Shown: piece after piece, positions 46,911 to 57,023 of the stretch
Numbering within the stretch: the first letter of the stretch is position 1
Layout of the letters: every line of letters begins with the position of its first letter
From: Pichia kudriavzevii
Taxonomy: Eukaryota > Ascomycota > Pichiomycetes > Pichiales > Pichiaceae
Reading direction: 5' to 3'
Length of the DNA stretch: 64,000 nucleotides
NCBI RefSeq assembly: GCF_003054445.1
Contig: NC_042507.1
Location: 868,001 to 932,000, forward strand
Program-made: the position numbers and the translations under genes
The notes under the pieces: model-generated
Told to the model about the DNA's origin: nothing
What the model saw: the letters and a program-made list of their open reading frames with translations, nothing else
Database searches by the model: none

Positions 46911-49799
46911 ATGTGTGAATCATATTCCCATCCATTAGAGGTATCCACAGAAACAGCCAATGATCCGGCATGTTCCTATTGCGGAATCCACAACCATTCT
47001 ACCTTAGTCAAGTGTGACATTTGCCAAAAATGGTTTTGCAATGGCAAGTTTGGCAACAAGGGGTCACATATCATCACCCATCTAGTGCTCTCCAAACACA
47101 ACCGTATATCGCTGCATCCAGACGCAGAACTTGGAGACTCCACTTTAGAGTGCTACAACTGTGGGTCGAAGAATATCTTTGTCTTGGGGTTTGTCTCCGC
47201 CAAGCAAGAAAACGTGGTTGTCATTCTCTGTAGACTCCCCTGTGCACAGCAGAAGGACTCAAACTGGGACACACAGCAATGGCAGTCTTTAATTGAGGAC
47301 AGACAGTTGCTCTCGTGGATTGCCCACTATCCAAACGACGAAGATCTCATCAATGCCCAGAATATCAACTACGATCAGATTGTCAAGTTAGAGATGAAAT
47401 GGAGGCTTAATAAAGACGCAACATTGGACGATCTCGTGGAAACAGAGCAGGAGGTGGAAATCCCACCAATATTGATGAGATACACAGATGCATACCAATA
47501 TCAACGCTCTTTTGCTCCCCTAGTGAAAATCGAGGCCGATTATGATAAGGCCCTCAAAGAAAGTAAGGGGTTGAACTATATCTCGGTCTATTGGTCATTG
47601 TCTCTCAACAACAGACAACTGGCGTCCTTCTACTTCTCAACAGTCGATTCTCTAGATTTGAAAATTGCAGTTGGTGATGAAATGGTCTTGAGGTACGAAG
47701 GCCCTGAGTTAGATGCACCCTGGGAAGGACGTGGTTACATTGTCCGTCTACCAGACGCAAGACAGGAGGAATACACCTTGGAGATGATTCCATCAAATAC
47801 CCCTGTCCCAACCCATGTCACCAACAGATTCACCGCGGAGTTTGTGTGGAAGGGCATTTCCTATGAGAGAATGCAGGATGCCCTCAAGACTTTTGCAATA
47901 GATCCCAAGGCAATGTCGAACCATTTGTACATGAAATTGTTGGGTATTCCAAATGCATCGTCATCTTCGAGCAATGATGCATATATTAGAAACGAAAGCG
48001 GAGAGGCTCATACAAATGATATTGACAGGGAGGATGAAAATGGAACTGCAACTGCAACTGCAACTTCACCTTCAACTCTACCTGTAACCGGAATCAATGA
48101 TGATGAGAAAATTAACGTTGTTATTCCGAAGAAGTTGTCTATACCAAACATGCCCAACTTGAATCCATCACAAATATGTGCCGTTGAAAATGCCCTAACT
48201 TCTCCGTTGACTTTGATCCAAGGTCCCCCAGGTACAGGTAAAACTGTGACATCGGCAACAATAGTATACCATCTATCAAAAATGCACAAAAAGGAAAAAA
48301 TCTTGGTTTGTGCGCCTTCCAATGTTGCTGTTGACCATTTAACCGAGAAGCTAACTTCAATGGGACTCAATGTTGTTAGAATTACTGCAAAGAGTAGAGA
48401 AGATGTAGATTCCTCGGTTTCTAAGTACTGTTTACATGAACTAGTGAAGAAACGGGCAAAAGGCGAGTTCAAAAAGTTGATCAAATTAAGAGAAGAGGGT
48501 AACGAGCTATCAAATGAGGATAACCAAAAATACTTTTCAAATCTAAGAAGATCCGAAAATAATATAATCAGTAACTGCGATGTCATTTGCTGTACTTGTG
48601 TGGGTGCAAAGGATAAACGTCTTGATAGAATCAAATTTAAAACCGTTTTAATTGACGAATCAACACAAGCTTCAGAACCAGAATCCTTGATTCCTATAGT
48701 TAAAGGTTGTCGACAATTGATTCTAGTTGGTGATCACCAACAATTGGGGCCCGTCATTGTCAACAAGAAGGCAAGTGAGGCAGGTTTGAAACAGTCGCTA
48801 TTTGAGAGAATGATTGTTTTGGGGCATACACCAATTAGATTAGAAGTCCAATATAGAATGCATCCTGCGTTGAGTGAATTCCCAAGTAACATGTTTTATG
48901 ATGGTTCGCTTCAAAACGGTATTACCAATGAAGACAGAACTATCTTAAATTCGAATTTCCCTTGGCCAATCAATGACATACCTATGATGTTTTGGGCAAT
49001 ATATGGACGTGAGGAGATATCCGTTGGTGGTACTTCCTACCTCAATAGAGTGGAAGCAATGAATGTTGAAAGAATCATCACTAGGTTATTCAAAGATGGT
49101 GTAAAACCATCGCAAATCGGTGTCATTACTCCTTATGAAGGCCAAAGAAATTATATTTTACAATATATGCAAATGAATTCCACTTTGGCTAAGAAGGAAT
49201 TATATTCAGAAATCGAAGTCGTGTCAGTCGATGCATTTCAGGGTCGGGAGAAGGATTACATCATTCTCTCGTGTGTCCGTGCTAATTCACAACAACTTAT
49301 CGGGTTTTTGAGAGACCCACGTCGTTTGAATGTCGCATTAACTAGGGCCAAATATGGTATGATGATATTGGGTAACCCCAAAGCTCTAAACAAGGATAAA
49401 CTATGGAACCATTTATTAACCTTCTACAGAAGTAAAGGTTGCCTAGTTGAAGGTCAAATTGATAATCTACAACTATCGTCTGTCCAACTATCAAGATTCA
49501 CTGAACCTTCGATGAGAAAACCTCCGGTGCATGGTTCCACCCAGATGAGCAACTTCGATACTGCTTCTCTTGTATCCTACGAAGGCTCGATGTTTGGTAA
49601 TCCAGGAAAAGCTGCCTTTGAAAATGATAGTGTTTGGCCAAGCTTGAATTGTTCGAATAGACACGGTAATTCAGATGATAACGAAACCGTTGTATCGTAC
49701 AATGAGCAATTTCAGGATGAAAGTGGCCATGAGAGCGATGAGCTTGCCAATAACATCAAATGTTTAACCGAGAAATTTGGTGGTGATTTGACCTTTTAA
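46911..49799 (+). CDS. NAM7: RNA helicase Nam7/Upf1 (nonsense-mediated decay)
   Basis: 962 residues from the first in-frame ATG (46911), close to S. cerevisiae Nam7 (971). The N-terminal CH zinc domain (about residues 22-110) has the expected Cys/His pattern beginning CSYCGIHNHSTLVKCDICQKWFC. The SF1 helicase core follows: Walker A GPPGTGKT at 438-445, DEST (VLIDESTQASEPE) near 582, VGDHQQLGP, QYRMHP, and the late motifs VDAFQGREKDY and NVALTRAKYG. Upf1 binds Upf2 through its CH domain and drives ATP-dependent mRNA surveillance in the cytoplasm. The C-terminal tail (about 880-962) is poorly conserved and Ser/Asn-rich, as in other yeasts. A short ATA/ACT-encoded Thr-Ala repeat (TATATATS) lies at about 48045-48065. 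Confidence 0.97.
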   Translation: MCESYSHPLEVSTETANDPACSYCGIHNHSTLVKCDICQKWFCNGKFGNKGSHIITHLVLSKHNRISLHPDAELGDSTLECYNCGSKNIFVLGFVSAKQENVVVILCRLPCAQQKDSNWDTQQWQSLIEDRQLLSWIAHYPNDEDLINAQNINYDQIVKLEMKWRLNKDATLDDLVETEQEVEIPPILMRYTDAYQYQRSFAPLVKIEADYDKALKESKGLNYISVYWSLSLNNRQLASFYFSTVDSLDLKIAVGDEMVLRYEGPELDAPWEGRGYIVRLPDARQEEYTLEMIPSNTPVPTHVTNRFTAEFVWKGISYERMQDALKTFAIDPKAMSNHLYMKLLGIPNASSSSSNDAYIRNESGEAHTNDIDREDENGTATATATSPSTLPVTGINDDEKINVVIPKKLSIPNMPNLNPSQICAVENALTSPLTLIQGPPGTGKTVTSATIVYHLSKMHKKEKILVCAPSNVAVDHLTEKLTSMGLNVVRITAKSREDVDSSVSKYCLHELVKKRAKGEFKKLIKLREEGNELSNEDNQKYFSNLRRSENNIISNCDVICCTCVGAKDKRLDRIKFKTVLIDESTQASEPESLIPIVKGCRQLILVGDHQQLGPVIVNKKASEAGLKQSLFERMIVLGHTPIRLEVQYRMHPALSEFPSNMFYDGSLQNGITNEDRTILNSNFPWPINDIPMMFWAIYGREEISVGGTSYLNRVEAMNVERIITRLFKDGVKPSQIGVITPYEGQRNYILQYMQMNSTLAKKELYSEIEVVSVDAFQGREKDYIILSCVRANSQQLIGFLRDPRRLNVALTRAKYGMMILGNPKALNKDKLWNHLLTFYRSKGCLVEGQIDNLQLSSVQLSRFTEPSMRKPPVHGSTQMSNFDTASLVSYEGSMFGNPGKAAFENDSVWPSLNCSNRHGNSDDNETVVSYNEQFQDESGHESDELANNIKCLTEKFGGDLTF

Positions 49800-50119
49800 C
49801 AATATCGAATCTCGTGCGTGTATATTTCCAATTTATAGATCTGTTAGTGTATTGTATTATAGTTTTAAAATCCTACAATCGTGTCCCTCTTCGTTGTTAC
49901 TAACATGATTTTTACTATATTTTAATTTTTGCGTTTTTTAAGTACATATTACTATAATTTATACATGTGGAATATTCGGAATATTTAAAATTGTGGCATC
50001 ATTCAATTCATAATCTCTGTCGTTCATTTACTCATTAGTTAGTAGATTAATCAAGTTTCATTAATTTCATTCATTCATGGGGTTTGTTTTTCTTTTTTGC
50101 TTGTTTTTTCTCTGTATTT
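49800..50119. other. NAM7-SAP155 convergent 3' region
   Basis: 320 bp of AT-rich DNA between two convergent stops, including TTCATT-type repeats near 50055-50080. It must hold both polyadenylation signals. I see nothing else in it. Confidence 0.4.
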
Positions 50120-53100
50120 CTAGTTTGTGTTTTCATCCACACCTTCGACACCATCACTATCCTTTACAGAATTACCACTGCCTTTTCGGAACTCCTCATT
50201 ATCACCGTTGTCTAAAATGATGGCCCCTTCGGCCTTTGGAGGTTCCTGAATATCCATGTTGGATATTACTTGCTCCGACGATAAACCCAATTGCCCATCG
50301 TCAACTGCTTCATCATTCACCTCGTTCGGGTTTCCTAAAACTTTGTTATACATTGAACTAATTTCACGTAGCTCAACATTGACAAACTCCAACCATGGCT
50401 TGAAATCTCCCTTGTTCTCAAATATGCTCTCATATAATTCGTTGAAAATGTAGTAGCTACTTTTAAGATAAAATGGTCTGATATCATCTTCCTCCTCTCT
50501 TCGCAAACCAAAGGCATTTTCGTTCTTGGTAACCCCAAAGTTTTCAACATAACTCTGAAATTTGTGAATTTCCTCAGCAATCAAAGTGAGGTGTCCCATA
50601 TATCCGAACCTAAAGTTTGTCTTTTCATACATTCTATTAGAAAGATGGTAACAGTATACAATGAACAGTGCCAAGTTGAAAAATCCAGGATAATCCGCGT
50701 TGGAACACTGGTATTCTCTATAATAGAATAAATCATCGGGATCTTCAGGATTGGAATAATTTGAATATTCTCCAAATAACGACCATATCAAAATCTTGTT
50801 CAAACTGAGATTGTCATCGTAGATTGTTTCCTCTTGATTAATAGCCCTGTCTTCATCCCAGTTGGCAAGTCTCCCATTGAAAATTTGTTGAATTAAATCA
50901 AATACAACATTGTGCATGAAATTATTCCAAGGGAATTTCACTAGTTTGAGTGCTATTAAAGGAATAGCATGGGTTTGTAACAGTTTGAATTTGAAGAAAT
51001 TTCCAATTGACAAACCTGAGTCTGTTTCAAAATAGCGGCTATTTATAATTGAGTTTTCTCTCTCCGGTATACTATCGTTGTTGCCTCTTTCTTTATTAGT
51101 GGCATCTCTATTGTTCTTCACGTTATGACTATCGTCAATAATTAACTCATTGATAGCATCACTGACTAGTTGTTCTTTCTTTTTATCACCCCTAAGCATG
51201 TCCCTCCTATGGATCAATTTATCCAACTCGACAGACTTGTTCATCAAAATCATATTTGAGCAATGTAGTAACTCGGCTACTAGCTCCATGATTTTGAATC
51301 TCTCATAACCAAGAGGCTCGATGGTTTGACCAATAGAGCTCTCTAGTCTTAGTGCTGTTTCGTTTCTTTTGTAGTAGTCGTCAGTTAAATAGGTTTTGAC
51401 AATTTTGTCCAAATTTATGGAAAAAAGCTTCATCAAATTGCCAAGATATATCGGATCCCTTGGATTTGGTAAACTTTTATTTTCATCGTCAAAATTGACA
51501 GAAGAAATCCAATCGAATTCATCGTAATCAGAGTTGTTCTTCCTAATGACTTCAATAATCACAGATACAATAGTCACTAATCCATAATTCCCATAATTGA
51601 TAATAATGTCTAGCATCTCGTCGACACATTCTGGAGACACCAATTGCCTCGTTAAATCGTTAGGTCCTATATTTGGATTATTGCTGTTCAAATCTTGTTG
51701 ATCATCTCCATTCACCCCGGAATTATCTTCCCAAAATCCAATATTGGAACTGATACCAACAATACCGTTCAAGATGTTACAAACATTGTCTTGAACTTGA
51801 TGGTCAAGGTAATATTTCTTACAGGTACTAATGAGTTTAATAATCAGGTTTTGATCAAGTAAAATATCAATCAATCCATTCGAATTAAATCGCTTATCAG
51901 TCGAAATCAGTCTCACCAACAAATCACAAACCGTTTGCGAATATGGGATGAATCTTATAAACTGGTCGGTCAAACTGTAGTATTCTTGTTCGAACCTGAT
52001 GAAATTCATAAACGAGCCCATGTTGATCAATGCCATATCATCCACAAATTTCAGGAAATTGTTAAACATCAGAACTTCATGGGGGTCTCTCAATTTGGAA
52101 TAGTTATCCGACTCTTCCATTTCTGCCAATTTTTGTGCATCGGTCCCCTTGACATCAATGTTCTCACTAAATACAGAATCGTCGTCGTCGTCGTTCAAAG
52201 TGATATCTGCATCCTCATTCACTGAGTTTATATCTTTAGAAAGAACCAATTTGGTTTCCTTGAAATAGGAATGTGGCTCATTATTCATAAATCCCCTCCA
52301 TAACTTAGTGAAAATATCAAAGTTGCTTAGTAAAGTCTGATGGATATTGGAAGAGGGAAGTATCATAATCTCAGAGATTACAGTGGCTCTTTGTAAGGCT
52401 ACATGAAGAATATCCACATTATGATGATTATTACCCATATTTTCATCCTTACGAACCTCCTTATTATGATCATTTTCTTCATCTCCATCTAGTTTATTAT
52501 TTTGCATGGTATCATTTTCGTTATCAGTTTCATTATTGGAAGTTGAGTCCATAAAATCATCTGTTGAATTATTGATTGATTTTGCAGGGTCTTCAGTTGA
52601 TACAAATATATCGTGGGATAAATAAGGAGTTGGCACCTCATCAATTGAGGTAAATTTGGACAATTTGATTGAGAACAAAATATAATCAAACATTGTACTT
52701 ACAACGTCCTTTTGAGAGATGTAGGATATCAATCTTTGGTTTTTAGCTGCATTTATTTCTTCAACCAAGTTGGGCTGATCTAGTAATTGGTTAAACAATG
52801 AGACGTTTATATTACTCTTTGTGAAATGCAAATTTTGAATTTGGTTAGTTGTTGCTGAAGATGAGATAAAAGATGACGACGAAGACGATGACGATGACGA
52901 ACAAGACGCTGATGCAGGCGGGGAGTTTGGACCATGAGAGGATGGAGAAAATGGCAACTTTTCCCCTGTCTTTACCTTATCAGTTGACGAAGGAGTTGAG
53001 GAGGGAATATGTGATATAGTTCTATGGAGAGGGTTGGGCAATTCGTCATCTAACAGTGATTTTGAAGTAGAAGTAGTTGTTGAGGTCAAATTAGCCAGTG

Positions 53101-53281
53101 GGGAAGGCGATGGGGACGGCGAGCTGTTTTGGATTGAATGTAACAACTGCGAGGCGGTGATGTTGAACTGGGTTGTATTTGGAGAATAAGCAACATGGTG
53201 AGAGAGGGAAGCAGTTGGAGTATTGTTTTCAATGGGGCTATTATTTATATCGACCGATTGGCCATTCAAGGCGGTGGTGAT

Positions 53282-53312
<31 letters not shown>

Positions 53313-53533
53313 AGCAAGGAGGTGGGGAGAGTGATGGGGACGGCCGAGGATGTAGTGGTCATGGTGCCATTCCCCTGTTTGCAAGGTTGCTGGTCACCAT
53401 TTTTCTTTGAGGCATTTTGATTTTGGGTTTGTTGAGCTAGTCGTTTTGTAGCATCTTGTTCGATTTCCGTCAATATCTTGTTGATATTGGCATTGGAGAA
53501 GGAATGGTTGAAAAAAGGCCATATGGTAGACAT
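50120..53533 (-). CDS. SAP155: Sit4-associated protein (SAP155 type)
   Basis: 1137 residues. The N-terminus MSTIWPFFNHSFSNANINKIL resembles the WPFG...SNINKIL start of Sap155/Sap4. A long Ser/Asn-rich, partly Asn-repeated spacer (about 35-250; poly-Asn near 53285-53310) precedes the conserved SAP core, with LLDQPNLVEEINAAKNQRLISYI, a long acidic insert, then ECVDEMLDIIINYGNYGLVTIVSVIIEVIRKN and PNPRDPIYLGNLMKLFS. Family proteins bind the PP2A-like phosphatase Sit4 and couple it to TOR and G1 control. S. cerevisiae has four SAPs, and the choice of Sap155 rather than Sap4, Sap185 or Sap190 rests on the N-terminus only. The protein is longer than those (about 820-1060) because of its low-complexity spacers. 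Confidence 0.85.
53270..53310. repeat. GTT/AAC trinucleotide repeat in SAP155
   Basis: A run of TTG/GTT units (about nine) that encodes poly-Asn on the minus strand. It may vary in length between strains. Confidence 0.75.
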
Positions 53534-53904
53534 GTTTGCGTGGTATAGTGTTGCCCTGGAATGCCTGTTTGACTATATACAGAGCTGGCAATGTACTGGT
53601 GGCTTGACGTGGTGACTATTATCTCCTTGTTTTTTGGCTCTCTTGTTTCTCTTTACGCCTCAGTCTCTCGGTCTCTCTCCTGTAGGCACCTACTCTAGAG
53701 TCTCTCAAGGTGTGTCTTCGACGATGGAGAAAGTGATGAGTAAACGACACTCTATACTATACCGGTCAGGGGCGCTCTTTTCTTGGAAGCTGGCGGGAAT
53801 CAATGCAAACTGGAGCTGGTCCAATAGAGGCTTCACTTGCTGTGTCGATGTGTGCAGGTGTGAGTTTGGGTAACCTCGTGTGTAACGGTTTGTGTATATA
53901 GACG

Positions 53905-53909
<5 letters not shown>

Positions 53910-53941
<32 letters not shown>

Positions 53942-53942
53942 C
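53910..53942. repeat. (TA)n microsatellite
   Basis: A run of alternating T and A of about 30 bases, preceded by TATATG units. It explains the Tyr-Ile repeats in overlapping open frames. Confidence 0.85.
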
Positions 53943-54480
53943 CTGATATATACGTTTATGTACAATATACACTTATATCTGTCAATGTATTTCTCCCGTT
54001 TCTGTGTATTGTCTCTCTCTATATACAAAACTCTCTGAATTGGGTGTATTGGTATGTCTCTCTCTATGTATGCGCGCCAGGCGAACTGGCAATCCCAACC
54101 TCGTTGTAGGCCCCGTCCTTTTACTTGAGGCCCCCCCCCCCCCTTCTCCTCCAAGGCGTCCGTGTACACCGACTGAGTGTCATTTACCACGGGGCCGCGA
54201 CGAACCGCAGTGCACTCTTCTCTGCATTGTCCAAGTGTGTCGCCACTTTCCCATCCTCTTCCCTTCACTTCCGCGCCGCAAAAAAACGGCACTTGCACAA
54301 CTACAGGCGACGGGTCACGTGGTATACGTGCATGCGCCACAAGCTAATGTTTATTCTTTTTTTTTTTTTTTGATTATTTAGTTCCCAGATTTCCTTTTAC
54401 ACGTGCGCGTCAGCGACGCGTCGGCCGGTTGGAATAATGTATGGGGGAAAATGAGGGTTTAAAGGTGGTAAAAAAAAGAT

Positions 54481-54499
54481 GGGGGGGGGGGGGGGGGGG
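54481..54499 (+). repeat. G19 homopolymer before SYN8 start
   Basis: Nineteen consecutive G, ending five bases before the first ATG of SYN8. Such a run is unusual for an AT-rich genome, can form G-quadruplex DNA or RNA, and may vary by slippage. The true length could differ because homopolymers are error-prone in sequencing. Confidence 0.85.
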
Positions 54500-54504
54500 T
54501 ACCA

Positions 54505-55467
54505 ATGTATCGTGTACTTGATGGAGAATGGGATTGTTTAAATACGAGAGAGTTTTACACAAGAGACACTGCAGGACAGACCATGACAGGAGGGAAACTC
54601 GAAGAACTGGCGGACACTCTAGATGAGCTGCAGGATGCCGTTGAGGACCTCCTTACCTTGCACGGGTACTCCGACGGGGCTGGACTCGAGCGGGCAGGTG
54701 CACATAGACAGTCGGAGGAGCTACTTGCACTTGTGAATGAGACGTTCCACCAGTTGGGTGCATGCAAGGATGTTGTTGGTGGCCGATCTGAGAGGAGGAA
54801 GATAGACGTTGAGAGGTACAACTCCCTCCTCGATAGGTATGCACACCTGCTAGAGAAATTGGACAGTGTTGCTATAAAATTGAGCCCCTACAGGCCCACT
54901 GAAACGCTAAGGATCGGACTTGACGATGTTCGTGCAGACATTGACAGGGGAACGTCTCAACAAGGTGCTGCCAAACAGCCGTCCAAGTCAGTCAGGTTCA
55001 AGAACAACATTGTAGAGTCGTCACCGGTGGTGCCCTTTGCACCTTATAGAGATGCAGTTCACCCCAATGAGGAGCTCAACAGGGGAAGTGACGTTCCATA
55101 TAGCGATTCTCTCCTTGACGCGGTCAACGAGCATCTAGACCTGGACTCCCCGACTATCGATATGTCCAATAAGGGGGTGTTTATTCATAACCAGCGGATG
55201 TTTGATCGACAGGATTCACAGCTGGATCAACTACATACCTCGGTAAAGCAGCAGCGTCAGATATCCATGGCCATAAATGACGAGGTATCGGATCAGTTTG
55301 TACTTATGGACGATCTCGAGCATGGCTTAGACGCCTCCAATAGTAGAATGGTGCATTCAAATAACAAACTGTTGCAATACCGACAGGCACTAAAGAAACG
55401 TGGAGATTGGATATGTATTTTCCTGCTTATCTTCATCCTTCTCTTTCTCTTAATTGTTGTTAAGTGA
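54505..55467 (+). CDS. SYN8: Endosomal Qc-SNARE Syn8
   Basis: 320 residues from the first ATG. An in-frame ATG at 54583 (better context) would give 294 and begins MTGGKLEELADTLDELQDAVEDLL, closer to the S. cerevisiae Syn8 start. Shared blocks include KSVRFKNN (KKVRFKND in Syn8), APYRD (TPYKDEP in Syn8) and the region before the SNARE motif. The SNARE motif (about 235-290: DSQLDQLHTSVKQQRQISMAINDEVSDQFVLMDDLE) has the central Gln in SDQF, and a single hydrophobic anchor (about 302-319) ends the protein. In the family it acts in endosomal membrane fusion with Pep12 and Vti1. S. cerevisiae Syn8 is 255 residues, so the N-terminal part is longer here. Start choice is the main doubt. Confidence 0.85.
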   Translation: MYRVLDGEWDCLNTREFYTRDTAGQTMTGGKLEELADTLDELQDAVEDLLTLHGYSDGAGLERAGAHRQSEELLALVNETFHQLGACKDVVGGRSERRKIDVERYNSLLDRYAHLLEKLDSVAIKLSPYRPTETLRIGLDDVRADIDRGTSQQGAAKQPSKSVRFKNNIVESSPVVPFAPYRDAVHPNEELNRGSDVPYSDSLLDAVNEHLDLDSPTIDMSNKGVFIHNQRMFDRQDSQLDQLHTSVKQQRQISMAINDEVSDQFVLMDDLEHGLDASNSRMVHSNNKLLQYRQALKKRGDWICIFLLIFILLFLLIVVK

Positions 55468-56120
55468 GTATAGGTCTGGACCGTCACCGTGACAAAAGTG
55501 TCCCTTGCTGGAAGGACTTGGTGCGGCGCAGTCCAGTGACTCTATCTGCGTTACCAAAGGTGCACTGCTTGGATGTTATGTGCACCTCTTTGGTGGAGGT
55601 GTTCTTTGGGGATAAGATGAAGAGAAAAAACGGGAAAAAGAAAAAAAAATGACGGTTTTAGTATAAACATTACATATGTTTATCATTATGCTAGGAAAGT
55701 CTATAATGTTAGAAAAGTGGTCCGTTTATAGTGGGATAATGTTCAGACCCGAATAAATGGGTAGTAAGAAAAGGGGGAAAAAAAAGAAAAAAATCGAAAA
55801 GCATGGAATGGATCATGTATAGTTGCTGTTAAATGGGAGAAAAAAACGTTTTGTTTATCTTGAAAGAAATTTTAAGTATTAGTGTATTAAATGTAATTGA
55901 AATATTTGGTATTTTGTATTGGAATTTGGTGTTTTCTGTTTTTTTTAGGTTTGATTTTTTGTTTCTTGTTTTTTTTTTTTGTTCGTTATTTTGGGTTTAT
56001 CCGTTTTGAAGTTCGTCCTTGTAATGTGCATATCTATAAGTGCTTTTTTTTTCTCTGTGTTATCCTGGTTTAGTTTTCGTCGGTCTCTGTGTGTACCCTT
56101 CATTAGATTAGTAATACTCT
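55468..56120. other. SYN8 3' region and downstream gap
   Basis: 653 bp between two convergent genes. It is AT-rich with several A- and T-runs (about 55773-55795, 55969-55980). I see no gene, tRNA or structured element in it. Confidence 0.4.
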
Positions 56121-56711
56121 TCATGCGAAATGCCTGTTTCTACTGGTCATTCCGTTCATCGTGTTCATACTGTTTTTGATGGCCTTTAAATTGTTCAAGG
56201 CTGCAACGGAGGCAGAACTGGTGGAAGAGCCGGCATGCATGTTTTGCTTGGAGTTCGTCTCAACGCCCCCATGGTTGGAGTTGATGGTGGCAGCTGCTGC
56301 TAGTATCTTGAAGATGGACTCGGAATCAATGCTTGAATTTGTCTGACCCATTTTCACTGACATTGGACCTGGTGTACCCGGTGCACTACCTTGTTGGCTC
56401 TGTATTGATCTTAAAGTTTGAAGGTTTCTTAGTTGGTTATGCAAGTGTGCTTGTGCTTGTGCTTGTACCTGTGCTTGTGCTAGTGCCTGTGCTTGAGATT
56501 GTATTTGTACTTGCTGCTGCTGCTGTTGGCTTTGATAGCCATTCGATAGAAAGGCGCTGTAACTATTTGCTGAAGTATTGTTCAAACAGGGACAAAATTC
56601 AAAGTCTTGCTCCACACTGAATGATTTGACTTGATCAAGATACGCCCTTGACATCCTAGCCTTTTGTAAAGCTAACTGGTTATTCTGCGTCTCCATGGTG
56701 TTCATTTGCAT
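56121..56711 (-). CDS. Small Gln/Ala-rich protein of unknown function
   Basis: 196 residues from the ATG at 56709-56711. The frame continues six codons upstream only to a GTG. I do not recognise it. The N-terminal segment ALQKARMSRAYLDQVKSFS, then VEQDFEFCPCLN (about 25-48), looks more constrained than the rest, and short DFEFCP-like cores occur in several small fungal proteins I cannot name with confidence. The middle has Gln runs and QAQAQ units (about 64-90). The second half has SAPGTPGPMSVKM and a Ser/Asn-rich end. No signal peptide or membrane segment is seen. It sits alone between SYN8 (convergent) and MSE1 (divergent). It could be a regulatory peptide or RNA-related protein. This is unsupported beyond composition. 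Confidence 0.6.
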   Translation of the reverse strand: MQMNTMETQNNQLALQKARMSRAYLDQVKSFSVEQDFEFCPCLNNTSANSYSAFLSNGYQSQQQQQQVQIQSQAQALAQAQVQAQAQAHLHNQLRNLQTLRSIQSQQGSAPGTPGPMSVKMGQTNSSIDSESIFKILAAAATINSNHGGVETNSKQNMHAGSSTSSASVAALNNLKAIKNSMNTMNGMTSRNRHFA

Positions 56712-57023
56712 ATATGTAATGACTTCCACGTCTGTAGGCCTTTAAAAAGATTAAATGGCAGTATTGAACTTCCATATATATCAAGGTGATGATGCCCCAC
56801 GTTGAAGGAGAAACTGAAAAAAAAAATCACAACTCGACAAATCAATTGACTAGCTTGAGCTTTTTTTTTTTCAGGCTCCTTTGGCCTGTTTGGGCAAGTT
56901 TCTCAAAATCCACATCAATTCTCCAAAGAATTTCAAACTCCATGTTAACGTCGATAATTACCAGAGATCTGTTATGATATAAGGCACATATGTTTGCATT
57001 TGTCTTGATCCTCTCAAAAGACA
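56712..57023. promoter_or_regulatory. MSE1 / Gln-rich protein divergent gap
   Basis: 312 bp that must hold both promoters. It contains an A9 run (56816-56825) and a T11 run (about 56862-56872). I see no clear element. Confidence 0.3.

Larger units (their letters stand above)
53534..54504. promoter_or_regulatory. SAP155-SYN8 divergent intergenic region
   Basis: 970 bp with a (TA)n run (about 53910-53942), a C12-15 run (about 54129-54143), a TCACGTG box (CACGTG at 54316-54321), a T-run (about 54358-54371), an ACGCGT box (54416-54421) inside a GC-rich stretch, and a G19 run next to the SYN8 start. Long minus-strand open frames here are driven by the repeats (YIYIYI) and I do not call them genes. 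Confidence 0.5.

Noticed and set aside
53705-54340. 211-residue minus-strand open frame between SAP155 and SYN8
   Set aside because: It consists of a (TA)n tract read as Tyr-Ile and low-complexity flanks. It has no conserved segment and no plausible neighbour logic.
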